64,000 bases of DNA. Origin: Saccharomyces mikatae IFO 1815. Its lineage: Eukaryota > Ascomycota > Saccharomycetes > Saccharomycetales > Saccharomycetaceae. The notes beneath the pieces were generated by a model that did not search any database, was not told the DNA's origin, and was given only the letters and a program-made list of their open reading frames with translations. Location: positions 248,001 to 312,000 of the forward strand of contig NC_079267.1 of NCBI RefSeq assembly GCF_947241705.1. The letters run 5' to 3'. Positions 27,761-37,549 of this stretch are shown piece after piece (the first letter of the stretch is position 1; each line of letters begins with the position of its first letter). The translations under genes and the position numbers were made by a program.

Positions 27761-30148
27761 AATAAAGATGCAATAAACACCTTGAAAGAATATTTGTAGA
27801 TATTACTGAGCAAAAATGAACGTTAAAGATAAATTTCTCTCTTATATATGAGTTAGTATTGCGATGTAGTATCGTTGCAATGTTGCAATTCAAGGAGGGA
27901 ATTAAACTTTTGAAAAAACCTTCGAGCCGATTTTCTAATTAGGTTTTCCTTTTCAAGAAAAGAGCAATTGGCTGCTGGAAAAAAGAAAAATATATTGTCA
28001 CTATATATGCATATGTATTGAAGCTTAGGAACAATTAATTTTCATAGATAGTTGATACGTCAGTAATTAGCACGACGGAAGTTGCCTAGAATTTTGGTTA
28101 ATACACAGTATGTACAATAACCAGCTGGAAAAAAAACGGAGCTTGAAGTAACAAGGTAGTTTAAGCACATAGTGTAGTTGACTAAAGCCTCTATTGCATA
28201 CGTATATATTTGTATGTGTGTCTATCTGGCTATTCCTCCTCGTAAGATCGTATCCTTTTAAGCGCTGGTAAGGCAATGTAGCCAAGCTTGGAACTGCAGT
28301 GTAGATACCGTTCTTGGATAAGATACTGGAGATAGCTAGCGTCAATTTATTAGAGCACTATTGCACGCCAATAATCAATCTAGTGAGTCTGTCAATGGTA
28401 ATACTGGTCAACGTAAAGGTGAACTCGCCGCCATTAAAAACAGCTTGATGATTTCAATTGGGTGAGTTTCAATCGGATGTGATCTTTTCAGAGATTTAGA
28501 CATTCAGTTCTACCACGCTGACTCTTTTGTCGAATGGAGACAAAGTGGTAGTATAAGGAGCACCGATGACACCAACGTCAATAGTGAAATTCTAGCAGTG
28601 ATTGAAATAGTTCTGCCACTATTTGCCCATTGTTGTTTGTAATACCTATTAGTAAAGGTGTTAGTTTAGCTAGAAGAAAATTTCAAAGGCAGACTTTCTG
28701 AATAGCTTACCAAAGCTACTCTATTTTCATGATCTTTTCTTGATATGTGGCGACTGCAAAATCAAACTGTTGTGTTTCTATTCCTCAGTATTTAAGCTCT
28801 GGCACCCTATTCTCTTGGTCGGTATGGAGCTACAGTCGGTTTGAAACAACGCTTCTTCATAGATCCAGTATACGAATTTGCATGTCATACAGAAGCGTAC
28901 TGTTTAGAGATGGCTTTTTGTCATGCCTTGAGGCCTATAGTTGCAATTCTAGGCCAAGAAATAGAGTTACCTAAAGCCGGTTATATGAAGAGCTACAGTT
29001 AACAACTGGTTTCGGAAGACTCGATAGGCCTTTTCCTTAGGATCGCAAATCTTGAAATTGCCATATGCATTGCGTGAGTGAGGTAATTTTCATCTCATTT
29101 CATTCAGTAGAAGGAGTGCGTGAATTGATTTTGCGATCAGGCGGTTCCTGGTAGTTCTTTTAATCTTTCTAAAATCTAGTAAGCAAAGTGAGGCTAACTT
29201 GTGATACTTACAAAAGAAATACCAGAGAAGAGTTTGAGAAATGCAAGTGGTGGTTCTTTTACGATGGAAAGATAATAGACATCGATAGATGTGATTGATA
29301 TTTGCTGTTTTTCTTGCTCTACAGTGCGACTTAACTGATCTAGTGATTGGATGAGTATTACTCACATATCATGTATTATATATGTTCCTCCTAAACCATT
29401 ATGCGTAAAGTTGCGATTTCTTTGAACCAACGAGTAGAAAACTGTTACCTTATATTGTTCAGATACTGCTCTAATGCCCCTATAATAACAGTAGAGCTTA
29501 AACGACATATTACCCTTCAAAGATCAGTAATAATGTTATGAACTATGTCAACTGCACAAAACGACCATAAGAGAAAAAGAAGTGTAATTCAGTCCAATTT
29601 TTTTAGTCTATTGAGATTGTGTATCATTCTCAAAATCTGTAGTACTTAATTTTTCCTGCAAAGTTTAGTTGGAATAGATTAAGGCTCCTTCGAGTAACCA
29701 TTAATATGCTAATATATTTCGGAATGTTTTGGAAGTTTCTTTTGGCGTGTTTATTAGAATTTATACCCACTGTATCGTCCTCTTTAATGTAATAACAAAT
29801 TTTACTAGAATCAAATGGTTTTTGAATATATGTAAAAACAGATACTTAATATAAATAAAAAGATTTAAAAATAAAATCGCAGTACTCCACACCATTTTTA
29901 TTTTTCTGGGCTATGTGGTTTTTGAGAAATTGGCACCACCAGTAAACTTTCGTCGGTAAATTACATCTCCTCTTGTTATTCCACTTTCCATAAAAACGTC
30001 TTTCATGAGTGTAGGTCTACTACGCAGACATGAGATCTGGTGATTAATAGTAGTGATAGTAATAGTAATAATAATATTGATAATATTGATAATAATAAAA
30101 TGGTATAAAGAAGGTCAAGTGCTGATTACTCAATACAAATCTAAATCT
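27761..30148. other. YLR036C-COX12 interval: PAU pseudogene and unidentified sequence
   Basis: 2.39 kb. 27761-28287 holds the YLR036C promoter. 28288-28630 is the PAU pseudogene. 28747-28978 is a GC-richer patch with two overlapping open frames on the plus strand (see findings). 28980-30040 is AT-rich and shows no gene or repeat I can name. 30046-30100 is a low-complexity AAT/GAT-rich run downstream of COX12. Confidence 0.5.
28288..28630 (-). pseudogene. Decayed seripauperin (PAU) gene, positional equivalent of PAU23/YLR037C
   Basis: Read from 28630 down, the minus strand keeps recognisable blocks of a PAU gene in the right order. These are a start codon followed by GGCAAAT; the CGACAAAAGAGTCAGCGTGG block (PAU ...DERVNLV...) near 28530; GATTGAAACTCACCCA near 28470 (PAU PTETYP); a block matching EAVFNYGDFT near 28430; and CTATCTCCAGTATCTTATCC, encoding AISSILSKNGIYTAVP, near 28320-28290. 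Stops, frame changes and a missing piece of about 35-40 bp in the middle (the AHLAEYYMFQA part) show it is not functional. In S. cerevisiae the gene at this place, PAU23/DAN2, is intact as I recall. PAU proteins are small Ser/Ala-rich cell-wall mannoproteins. Confidence 0.8.
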
Positions 30149-30400
30149 TTAATCTGCGTTGATATCACCTGCAAAGATACCCTTTTCTCTTTGATCATCC
30201 CATTTTTCAATCCAATCTAGGGGACATAAGGCGTTGTAGGTCTTCCAGAAGACCTTACATGGGGCAAAGTCCTCACCCTTCATATTAATACATTTGTGGT
30301 AATCCACATAAGATTGCCAACAATGCTTTGTTTGGTTCTGTTGAGGGAATCTAGCATCGAAACCAACTGTATGCAATGGAGAGTTTTCTTGATCAGCCAT
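30149..30400 (-). CDS. COX12: Cytochrome c oxidase subunit VIb (Cox12)
   Basis: 83 residues, full length. Cox12 is a small intermembrane-space subunit of complex IV, imported by the Mia40 disulfide relay. Its CHCH motif is complete: Cys27 and Cys37 (CX9C) pair with Cys48 and Cys59 (CX10C), in HCWQSYVDYHKC and PCKVFWKTYNALC. There is no cleavable presequence. A CCAAT-type element lies about 210 bp upstream, consistent with Hap2/3/4/5 control of respiratory genes. Confidence 0.97.
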   Translation of the reverse strand: MADQENSPLHTVGFDARFPQQNQTKHCWQSYVDYHKCINMKGEDFAPCKVFWKTYNALCPLDWIEKWDDQREKGIFAGDINAD

Positions 30401-30610
30401 GTTTAATGTATTGTGTTAATGAGCCTAGTTCTATTTTCCGTGAAAGTAAAGGTATGTTTTCTCTACTGATAAAAGTATTTCTATCTTTATAATAGCCTTT
30501 TGTTAATGTCATCTTTTCCAACCTGGCACACTACACCTTCTCTCACCTTTTAAAGATTCTGAAGGGATGGGGATATCGGGCAAACTACGCGCGACGGCTT
30601 TCTGAAAACT

Positions 30611-30617
30611 GATTGGT
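30611..30617 (-). promoter_or_regulatory. CCAAT box (Hap2/3/4/5-type) upstream of COX12
   Basis: GATTGGT on the plus strand reads ACCAATC on the minus strand, the Hap complex core, about 210 bp before the COX12 ATG. Confidence 0.45.
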
Positions 30618-30679
30618 CAGTAATTGCACAAAGATGTTACAAAGAGTATATAGTAAAGAATACATCGTATCATATGGGC

Positions 30680-33600
30680 CTATTTGAGTCTCTCGAGAGC
30701 CTTTTGAACCAATTGTGTGTTGTTTTCCCTGTCTAGTTCCTTAAGTAGGCGTATTAATTGGAAACACATGTCCCACGAATCAGTAGCTTTTACCGGGTCT
30801 GTAGTGTTCGCAGCACTTGTTACTAAAAGCTCCAAGACTTTTAGCATTAATTGTTCATCCTTCAATAAGTTACTAACAGATTTATCTGACTTTCTTGCAG
30901 GTGTATAATTTATGGTTTGGTTTATTTTTGTCTCTACGTCCGACTTTCTAAACTGGAGATCATCTACTAAGTCTTTCTCATCGTAATTTAAAAATACCAA
31001 GAGAAGTACACCAAGCATTCTAGCCTCGTTCTCTTCTATGCATAGAGCTAATAAATCTCTTGGTGTCATCTTGAGATTGATGAAAAGGTGATTCCAATAT
31101 TTTGTTTCGATCTTTCTTAGACAATTACTGATGATTTCTAACATACCACTGTGAGAAGGTATTGAAGTATTATGTTTTGGATCACTATTATCATACATCT
31201 TGATTAATCTCAGGATATCTTCCAAAGAGTCACTTTGCAATATCTTAGTTGACAAAATTTTTTCGAGTGCAAACTTATAAGGTCGTAGTGAACGGTAATC
31301 ATTTGAAATATCCTCCAAACTAATATTATCTGTTAATTTGGCCAAGATTAATTGATCGAGGTATATTTGGTGTTTTACCACCAACTTGGAAAACCTCGAA
31401 TTGAAAATGCAGTGAAGCGTATGTGTAGTGGCGGTTTCTGGTGTAATCGATATTGGGTACAGATCTTCTTCGATCGGGATAGAAACCAGGGGCCTTTTGC
31501 CATCCCATAAATCTTCTAAGGAATATACGACGTAATTATGGTCTTGAACAACAAATATTTCGTCTTTCATTATATCGATTATTCTTTCTATATTATTCAA
31601 TAAAGTCAAGGTTTGCCAACCTCCTCCTTCTATTTTGTAAAGCTTTATGAATTTTCTATCTGCAAAAAATAACAACCCGTCTTTCATATTAGTTATCCAT
31701 CCAATTCTGTTGGGTAAAACATCTATTGGAATGTTAATTTTAAGATATTGGTAAAAGCTTTTGACTAGGTTCAACCCACATGGATGGACGGTAGAAAGTA
31801 CATCGAAAACAATCGTTCGAGCATCAGTGACTAAGATAACCTCTCCTGTTTTAAATAATGCTTCTGCTTGTTTCTCTGAAGCTTTGTGATCCTTGGATTT
31901 AATCTTCAACAATTTGTGCCGGAATAGAGTATTAACATGTACACTGAAGACAATTGTATTCTCAGGAATGATATATTCCCAAATAACATATTCTGATAGT
32001 TCTATGTCGAGATTTTCTTCTTGAAGGGGAATCTGCAGACATTTCAAACTTGTTGAGCTGTCATCGTTTTTCATATGGCATATCAAATAATTATCACCCA
32101 GCCAATGCAAATCCAACACATTTTGATCTGTAAAACTAGTCCATCCATTGGTCTCTAAATTGTGAATAAGCAGTATATTTTTGTTTGACACATAAGTGGC
32201 AAGTAACCTCAGAGAGGAATTGATTTTCACAAAAGCGATGTGATTATTGAAAGTCTTTGTAGGAAGTTTTATGACCTGCAAATTATCATTATTCAAAGAG
32301 GAACTTGTCACAGGTGAATATATGATTACATCGTTATTGGTATTGGTTAATACATAGCATTTTGGATTTCTAAAATCAAATTGCGTCTGTTTTGTTTCTT
32401 CCCATAATTTCCAAAATTGGTATTCTCCAGAATGAGATACTGTTATCAATGATTTATCCAAACATACAAAGTCAGAAATTTCATAACGAGCCGATCTTTC
32501 TTTTTCACTTTCATCTTTGCTGTTCTCGTCGTTGTTATCCTCATTACAGTCGTCATCATCAGCATATGTGGCAAACAAAAGATTCCCAAATTCTGTGTAA
32601 AAAAAAATGTTAGTATTATCCTCAGAAATCAAGAGCAATATTTCATCATTAATTCTATCGCAAAGTTTTATTATAAATGGTGGCTTCCAAGAATGACATA
32701 TTTTTTTATTCCTTGAATCAAAGGAAATAATTTTCTCTTTATAAACAACTACCAAGTATCCATTAACTTCTAAGCATGTCAATAGTTTATCTGGTGTGTC
32801 CGGTAACGGTATTGCTTCAACTGCCTGCTTTTCTATGTCTATGATGCTCACTATGGTTTGCTTTTCTTCAGCATCATGAGATAAAACCATCAACTGTTTA
32901 TTACACACAATTATCTTTGATCCGTTTCTCACTTCAACCAGAGAGCTTTTACTAACTTTAAAGTCCAAAATTGTAAGTAGTTGCAAGCCATGGGGAAATA
33001 AAACTATTAAAACCTCTTTACAACGTCCATCTCCGACTTTAGAGAAAGTTTTGATGCCCATCATGTCTATAATGTCGTAATCAAATTTCAAAACAACTTT
33101 TAAACGAAGTTCCAATTTTTTTACCGGAAGTTCATCGATGTTTTCTTGATTAGAAAGAAAATGTAAAAATCCTTTCTCCTTGGTTATGCCGAATCCGTTC
33201 TGTATAACTCTTGAAGAGTTATTCTTATCAAATACTGTAAGTGTGTCATCATCGGTATTGTAATCATATTCAGTGCTGTTGGCTTCTGCTTCATTCATTA
33301 AAAGAGGTTCTATGACAGGTATCCCATATTCTTTAAAAATTATCTCATTTGTACAGTTCTTCAAAATTTGATACGTTAAAAGAAAATTTGTATCAGTCAT
33401 TACATAAAATATGAGCTTTCCTTGGTGCCACGATAAGTACTGTGAATCTTTTTTAGAGATTAGTCCTTCGATGGTATCGTTATATGAAGCTGATTTTTTC
33501 ATTGATCTGTTGTCACCAAATTCTTGAAGAGAAGCAGTTGTTCGTTCGTGACTCGCCACCAGTGCCATTGGTTTAAAATTGTAGATGAGCACTCTTGTAG

Positions 33601-33745
33601 GGGTCAGCATAATAAGAACATTGGCCTGGGGAAGTGCCATTGACTGGAGGATATTATCATTATCAGTTCTAGGGCCGCCATCTAATTTACTGTTGCGTGG
33701 CGGAATTTTAAACAATTGAGGCGGGCTAATTGGCCATAAGTGCAT
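30680..33745 (-). CDS. RIC1: Ric1, subunit of the Ric1-Rgp1 exchange factor for Ypt6
   Basis: 1021 residues from the ATG at 33745 ([18 protein letters not shown]). The frame continues upstream only to a TTG, and [12 protein letters not shown] is the family start. Ric1-Rgp1 activates the Rab GTPase Ypt6 at the Golgi for retrograde traffic. The N-terminal two thirds are beta-rich and propeller-like (for example [19 protein letters not shown]), and the C-terminal third is helical (conserved [19 protein letters not shown]). An acidic Asp/Asn/Glu-rich loop lies near residues 405-425. It is somewhat shorter than the S. cerevisiae protein (about 1056 residues as I recall). Confidence 0.94.
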   Translation of the reverse strand: MHLWPISPPQLFKIPPRNSKLDGGPRTDNDNILQSMALPQANVLIMLTPTRVLIYNFKPMALVASHERTTASLQEFGDNRSMKKSASYNDTIEGLISKKDSQYLSWHQGKLIFYVMTDTNFLLTYQILKNCTNEIIFKEYGIPVIEPLLMNEAEANSTEYDYNTDDDTLTVFDKNNSSRVIQNGFGITKEKGFLHFLSNQENIDELPVKKLELRLKVVLKFDYDIIDMMGIKTFSKVGDGRCKEVLIVLFPHGLQLLTILDFKVSKSSLVEVRNGSKIIVCNKQLMVLSHDAEEKQTIVSIIDIEKQAVEAIPLPDTPDKLLTCLEVNGYLVVVYKEKIISFDSRNKKICHSWKPPFIIKLCDRINDEILLLISEDNTNIFFYTEFGNLLFATYADDDDCNEDNNDENSKDESEKERSARYEISDFVCLDKSLITVSHSGEYQFWKLWEETKQTQFDFRNPKCYVLTNTNNDVIIYSPVTSSSLNNDNLQVIKLPTKTFNNHIAFVKINSSLRLLATYVSNKNILLIHNLETNGWTSFTDQNVLDLHWLGDNYLICHMKNDDSSTSLKCLQIPLQEENLDIELSEYVIWEYIIPENTIVFSVHVNTLFRHKLLKIKSKDHKASEKQAEALFKTGEVILVTDARTIVFDVLSTVHPCGLNLVKSFYQYLKINIPIDVLPNRIGWITNMKDGLLFFADRKFIKLYKIEGGGWQTLTLLNNIERIIDIMKDEIFVVQDHNYVVYSLEDLWDGKRPLVSIPIEEDLYPISITPETATTHTLHCIFNSRFSKLVVKHQIYLDQLILAKLTDNISLEDISNDYRSLRPYKFALEKILSTKILQSDSLEDILRLIKMYDNSDPKHNTSIPSHSGMLEIISNCLRKIETKYWNHLFINLKMTPRDLLALCIEENEARMLGVLLLVFLNYDEKDLVDDLQFRKSDVETKINQTINYTPARKSDKSVSNLLKDEQLMLKVLELLVTSAANTTDPVKATDSWDMCFQLIRLLKELDRENNTQLVQKALERLK

Positions 33746-34164
33746 TTTTTCTGCACGTGTACAGTCTCCTATAGTTTCCAATCTATATTACTCTTCTTTT
33801 ACCTTTTCTTCTATAGAGGTATTTTAAGTAATTTTTTCTGATTGTTGAATGAACCTTAAGCCGCCGGTTTTGTCGAATTACCACTAGACAACAAAAGATT
33901 TATGCAGACAGAAAGATAAGAGTTCGTCAAAAGTAGTGAAGCCAATCACACAGTTATTATGATATTCTAAGAAAAGGTGTTTGATAAGATACCAAATTGA
34001 TATTCTTTACTTTATCACAAGTTGTTTCAAAAATGAACTGTCCATTAAAAAAAAAAAATACTAATACGTATACATATGTAAAAGAATAGAGCGCATACTA
34101 CGAAAACAGAAACGATTTGATGGGCTTTATCATGTACTCACATCCTTGATTTTGCAGGAAACGC
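33746..34164. other. RIC1 promoter / AFB1 3' region
   Basis: 419 bp, AT-rich, with a poly-A run near 34048-34057 and TATA-like words near 34068-34077. No gene or repeat seen. Confidence 0.5.
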
Positions 34165-34839
34165 TCAAAGAGCAGCCGCAAAGATGCCTAGTAACGCCAT
34201 AGGAAAATACAGGCTTTTACCACGGGCACCATTTTGTGATTGACTAGTTGTGGAAGCTGATAAAGAATTTGATGTGGATGTGAGAGTTGCTGTGCTATTT
34301 CCTCTATTGGCCCTAGAAATAATGGACTGGCTCACATTTGCTGTCGAGAAAGCAATAGAATTAGAACCAGAGAACGCTTGGTCGACGTAGGAGGAATTGG
34401 TCATTGCAGGTTGTTTGTCATCTGTTATGAAATGCTGTGGTAGGTATATGGTCGCAGCAGAGGCTTTGTCTAGTAAGGAAGTATACCATGGAAAGGCCGT
34501 AATAAACGTTTGGAACTGAGTGAAGGGAAAACTTTGAGCAATATCGGATTGCAAATCAACTGTTGAGGCTAAGTCAGCCATGTGATAGTAATAGTCCGCA
34601 ACAGCTTGAGGCAAAGTAAGATGATTCTGCATCATGTAAGAAGTATACTGTGGAAAGGCAGTATTGAAATCGCCCAAAAACTCTACAAAAAACGCCATGT
34701 CTGCTGCTGCTGCTGCGGACCTGGCAAATGTATCATCACTGGAACTAGCCGTAATAGTATTAGCACCATAACTATGGCTGACCAAAAAGCCTACTAAAAA
34801 GAGGCTTTTGATGAAAGAGAAAGAAGCTGTGAGTATCAT
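34165..34839 (-). CDS. AFB1: a-factor barrier protein Afb1, secreted GPI-type glycoprotein
   Basis: 224 residues, same length as YLR040C. An N-terminal signal peptide (residues 1-25, ending VSHSYGA), a folded middle, a Ser/Thr/Asn-rich stretch (residues about 165-205) and a hydrophobic C-terminus after NGARGK fit a GPI-anchored wall protein. Afb1 is reported to be the barrier activity by which alpha cells remove a-factor. The middle has FPQYTSYM and FPWYTSLLDKA, which faintly resemble the VPWYSSRL motif of SRP1/TIP1 seripauperins; that link is my inference. It is followed on the same strand by another small GPI-type protein gene (YLR042C). Confidence 0.88.
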   Translation of the reverse strand: MILTASFSFIKSLFLVGFLVSHSYGANTITASSSDDTFARSAAAAADMAFFVEFLGDFNTAFPQYTSYMMQNHLTLPQAVADYYYHMADLASTVDLQSDIAQSFPFTQFQTFITAFPWYTSLLDKASAATIYLPQHFITDDKQPAMTNSSYVDQAFSGSNSIAFSTANVSQSIISRANRGNSTATLTSTSNSLSASTTSQSQNGARGKSLYFPMALLGIFAAAL

Positions 34840-35214
34840 TAAAACTATTATTTCTTTGTACGTGAATGCTTTGTAGCAGGATACTTAATCGGCTGATAGA
34901 GATGATAGCTTATAATATGATCAAGTAAAGCGGAACAATGTAATCATAAACTTATTTTGATTAGAAGTACCTTTTTAAATCATCCAAACTTTTGGAGTTT
35001 CAGGTATAATCTTAGATGACAGCAATAAAGAATTTTTCAGAGTTTTTCCCTATTTGGGCCTTCAATGAAGAAAACGTTTTAAATATTAAAAACAAAAAAA
35101 AAGAAAAAGGCATGAAGTAATTGATATTTCTACTATTTTTTATATATCATATCTAAGAATATGAAGAACCCGGCTGTCATATGCCTGTGAAGATCTTAAA
35201 CCAAAAATAGCTTC
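34840..35214. other. AFB1 promoter / YLR042C 3' region
   Basis: 375 bp, AT-rich. A word ATGACAG at 35016-35022 matches the core of the alpha1 'Q' element of alpha-specific genes, but no clear adjacent Mcm1 box is seen. No gene. Confidence 0.4.
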
Positions 35215-35706
35215 TCAAGCAATCAGATATGTGATCGTTTCCAACATTAAAACAAAGTAAAAACATGGCTTGATCGAACCTGCACCACCCGTACTTGTGC
35301 TTGAACCTATAGTATTAGTTTTATGAGAGCTTGTTGTTTGGTTTGCCGCTGATGAGGGGAGTGACGTAAATTGGGTTACTACAGTTGAATTTAGGGATTG
35401 GTAGTCTATAGATGACGATGTGACAGTCGACGTCACTTTTGGTAGAGACGACGATGAAGAAAATCCGGTTAAATTAGCAGCAGCAGCAAATGAATTAGTA
35501 ATGATACTGGAGGAAGTTGTGCTTGGAAGATGAAGTACTTGATCGTTGGAACTTCCAGCGTCAAGAAATGTGTATTGCACTTTTTGCCCTAGGGCAGTAT
35601 TTAGGTTCTGAGCATTTGGATCTGTAAGAAGTTGAGCTTGGACAATGAGCAGGTGTAATAGCGCAATTGGGATGAAAGCTAGTGTACTGAATTGACCGAT
35701 TTTCAT
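35215..35706 (-). CDS. Small Ser/Thr-rich GPI-type cell-wall protein (YLR042C)
   Basis: 163 residues. A signal peptide at residues 1-24 (LALLHLLIVQAQ-type hydrophobic core), then a short unique part (NAQNLNTALGQKVQYTFLD). A Ser/Thr-dominated stretch (about residues 60-145) follows, then a hydrophobic tail (FYFVLMLETITYLIA) preceded by small residues (TGGAGS), the layout of a GPI-anchored wall protein. It matches YLR042C by position; I recall about 161 residues and no molecular function known. Tandem with AFB1. Confidence 0.85.
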   Translation of the reverse strand: MKIGQFSTLAFIPIALLHLLIVQAQLLTDPNAQNLNTALGQKVQYTFLDAGSSNDQVLHLPSTTSSSIITNSFAAAANLTGFSSSSSLPKVTSTVTSSSIDYQSLNSTVVTQFTSLPSSAANQTTSSHKTNTIGSSTSTGGAGSIKPCFYFVLMLETITYLIA

Positions 35707-36865
35707 AGTTGGCTCGTTGACGAGGAATGGGGCGATGAGGGACTTTGCTATGAAAGTTATATAAATGTTTTCAAGCTTGTTTACAGGTCGAGGTAGCTAA
35801 TATGTAGGTCAATATATATACAAAACCATCATCCATAGTTTGTTTACAATGTTTTCAAAACACCACGAAAATACTTTGTTCTTGCATTCTCTTTTCTTCA
35901 AGATCAGTTTGTACATCTGAAACTGCGACGCCATTTTTTTCCGCTGTTCGGGGCATTCTTGGCCATATCCTCGAAAGAAACAATACGTCAAACTGAAGGA
36001 GGTGGTCTAGACGAAACATGATCACACGTCATAATAGCCGTGTATGGGTGGGGTGAAATAAGTATAAATAAACAAGTTTCTTATGTACCTTATTTACGCA
36101 TGCAATGAAATTCTTCAGATAACGTCGCTTAGGTCTGGCCCAACGGTTAACGAAAGAAACCAGTCAGTGTAGAAGCATTGTAACTGGGCAACGATTGGAC
36201 GAGGGAGATGTGGGCAGATGCTTTTTGTGTAGAACCAAGTAGACATGCAGATTTTTTTCTATATTGAGTATATACTTAGTGCATGGCGTTCGGATTTAAA
36301 CCTTAAACTTTGTAGCTTTACTATTAAAATGGGATGGACACTTCTTTTTCAATGTTATGAATAGTTTTGTTATTGTGTTGTGCGTTACAGTGTGCGTACT
36401 ACTTTTATGAGAGAGAATGCTCTCTTCCATGTTTATATTTTGTTTGGAAAAGTAGGTATAAAGTTTAGTTTTAAGCACAAAAGTAGTCTCGCACGACATT
36501 GTTGTAAAGAAAATATTAGATAGAACGAACTTATATAACTGAAGTATAATGCTTCCATTCTCTAAAAGAAAACTTAATTGATAGTATATAAGTTACCTCA
36601 TTAGTTCGATCGGGCTTTTCAGCTTTCAGGCGAAGAGATCGCCATACTTCATTGACCAGAAGAGAAACCTCTATTTTTTCTTACTAGATCTATCTGTTGA
36701 GTGTTCGTTTATTTTATCTATCTTGGTGTAACGATTATATGTAACCGAGGAAATAAAAAACTCGATAAAAACAATACATAGTTCTGTTTTTTCTTCCAAC
36801 AAAAGTGAAGAGTATATAAAAACAATATCACACCGACCAGGCACAGCGTCACTCACAGAGTGAGA
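35707..36865. other. YLR042C promoter / TRX1 3' interval
   Basis: 1.16 kb. Short frames at 35809-35991, 36296-36499 and 36671-36856 have no coding character. TATA-like words are near 35810-35820. No RNA gene, LTR or repeat was recognised. It is long for an upstream region, so the wall-protein gene may have a complex promoter. Confidence 0.5.
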
Positions 36866-37177
36866 CTAAGCATTGGCAGCTATGGCTTGCTTGATAGCAG
36901 CTGGGTTAGCACCAACCACCTTTGCAACTTCCTTACCATTCTTGAAAAGAACCAAAGTTGGCATAGCAGAAACTTCATTCTTTTGAGCAACGTCACCTAA
37001 TTCATCAACGTCCAATTTGTAGAAGTCAGCTTGTGGGTATTGTTCGGAGAATTTTTCGATCATTGGAGCAATCATTTTACATGGGCCACACCAAGTGGCG
37101 TAGAAATCCACGACAACTAACTTGTCTTGGGCAATTGCAGAGTCGAATTCGCTGGCAGTTTTAAATTGAGTAACCAT
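36866..37177 (-). CDS. TRX1: Cytosolic thioredoxin Trx1
   Basis: 103 residues, full length. It is a disulfide reductant for ribonucleotide reductase, peroxiredoxins and Met16. The active site WCGPC is at residues 29-33 (FYATWCGPCKM), with the cis-proline in SAMPTLVLFKNG and the conserved DFYATW strand. There is no targeting sequence. Nearly identical to the S. cerevisiae protein. Strong codon bias. Confidence 0.97.
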   Translation of the reverse strand: MVTQFKTASEFDSAIAQDKLVVVDFYATWCGPCKMIAPMIEKFSEQYPQADFYKLDVDELGDVAQKNEVSAMPTLVLFKNGKEVAKVVGANPAAIKQAIAANA

Positions 37178-37549
37178 TTTTTTTTTAAGTTGTCTGGTTT
37201 GTTTTAGGACTAATGTACCTCCAAGATTTAGAAATTTCCAAGGTGGTGAAACAGTATTTCAAATTCAATGATGTCGCCTTTTTCTTCGCTTCCACCAGTT
37301 TATCATTTCTATTTTTCTCTTTGAGGGAGATCTTTTCCAACGAAAGTATTATGCATATCGTTTAGGAGGATCCCTTCATTACAGAAATTATCGTTCCCAG
37401 CATTAAACCCAAGCAAACTGAACAATACAGGTTCTGAAGTCTAATCTAAGCCTGCCAAAAAATAAATACATGTGATAAATAATAATATGAACCATTTATT
37501 TTTTCGTTACATAAAAATGCTTATAAAACTTTAATAATTAGAGATTAGC
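37178..37549. other. TRX1 promoter / PDC1 3' region
   Basis: 372 bp. A T-tract lies just before the TRX1 ATG, and AT-rich PDC1 3' flank at 37450-37549 has TTTATT-type words suited to polyadenylation. No gene. Confidence 0.5.

Noticed and set aside
34582-34797. Plus-strand frame opposite AFB1 (position of the dubious YLR041W)
   Set aside because: It lies wholly inside AFB1 on the other strand, has no coding character of its own and no recognised domain.
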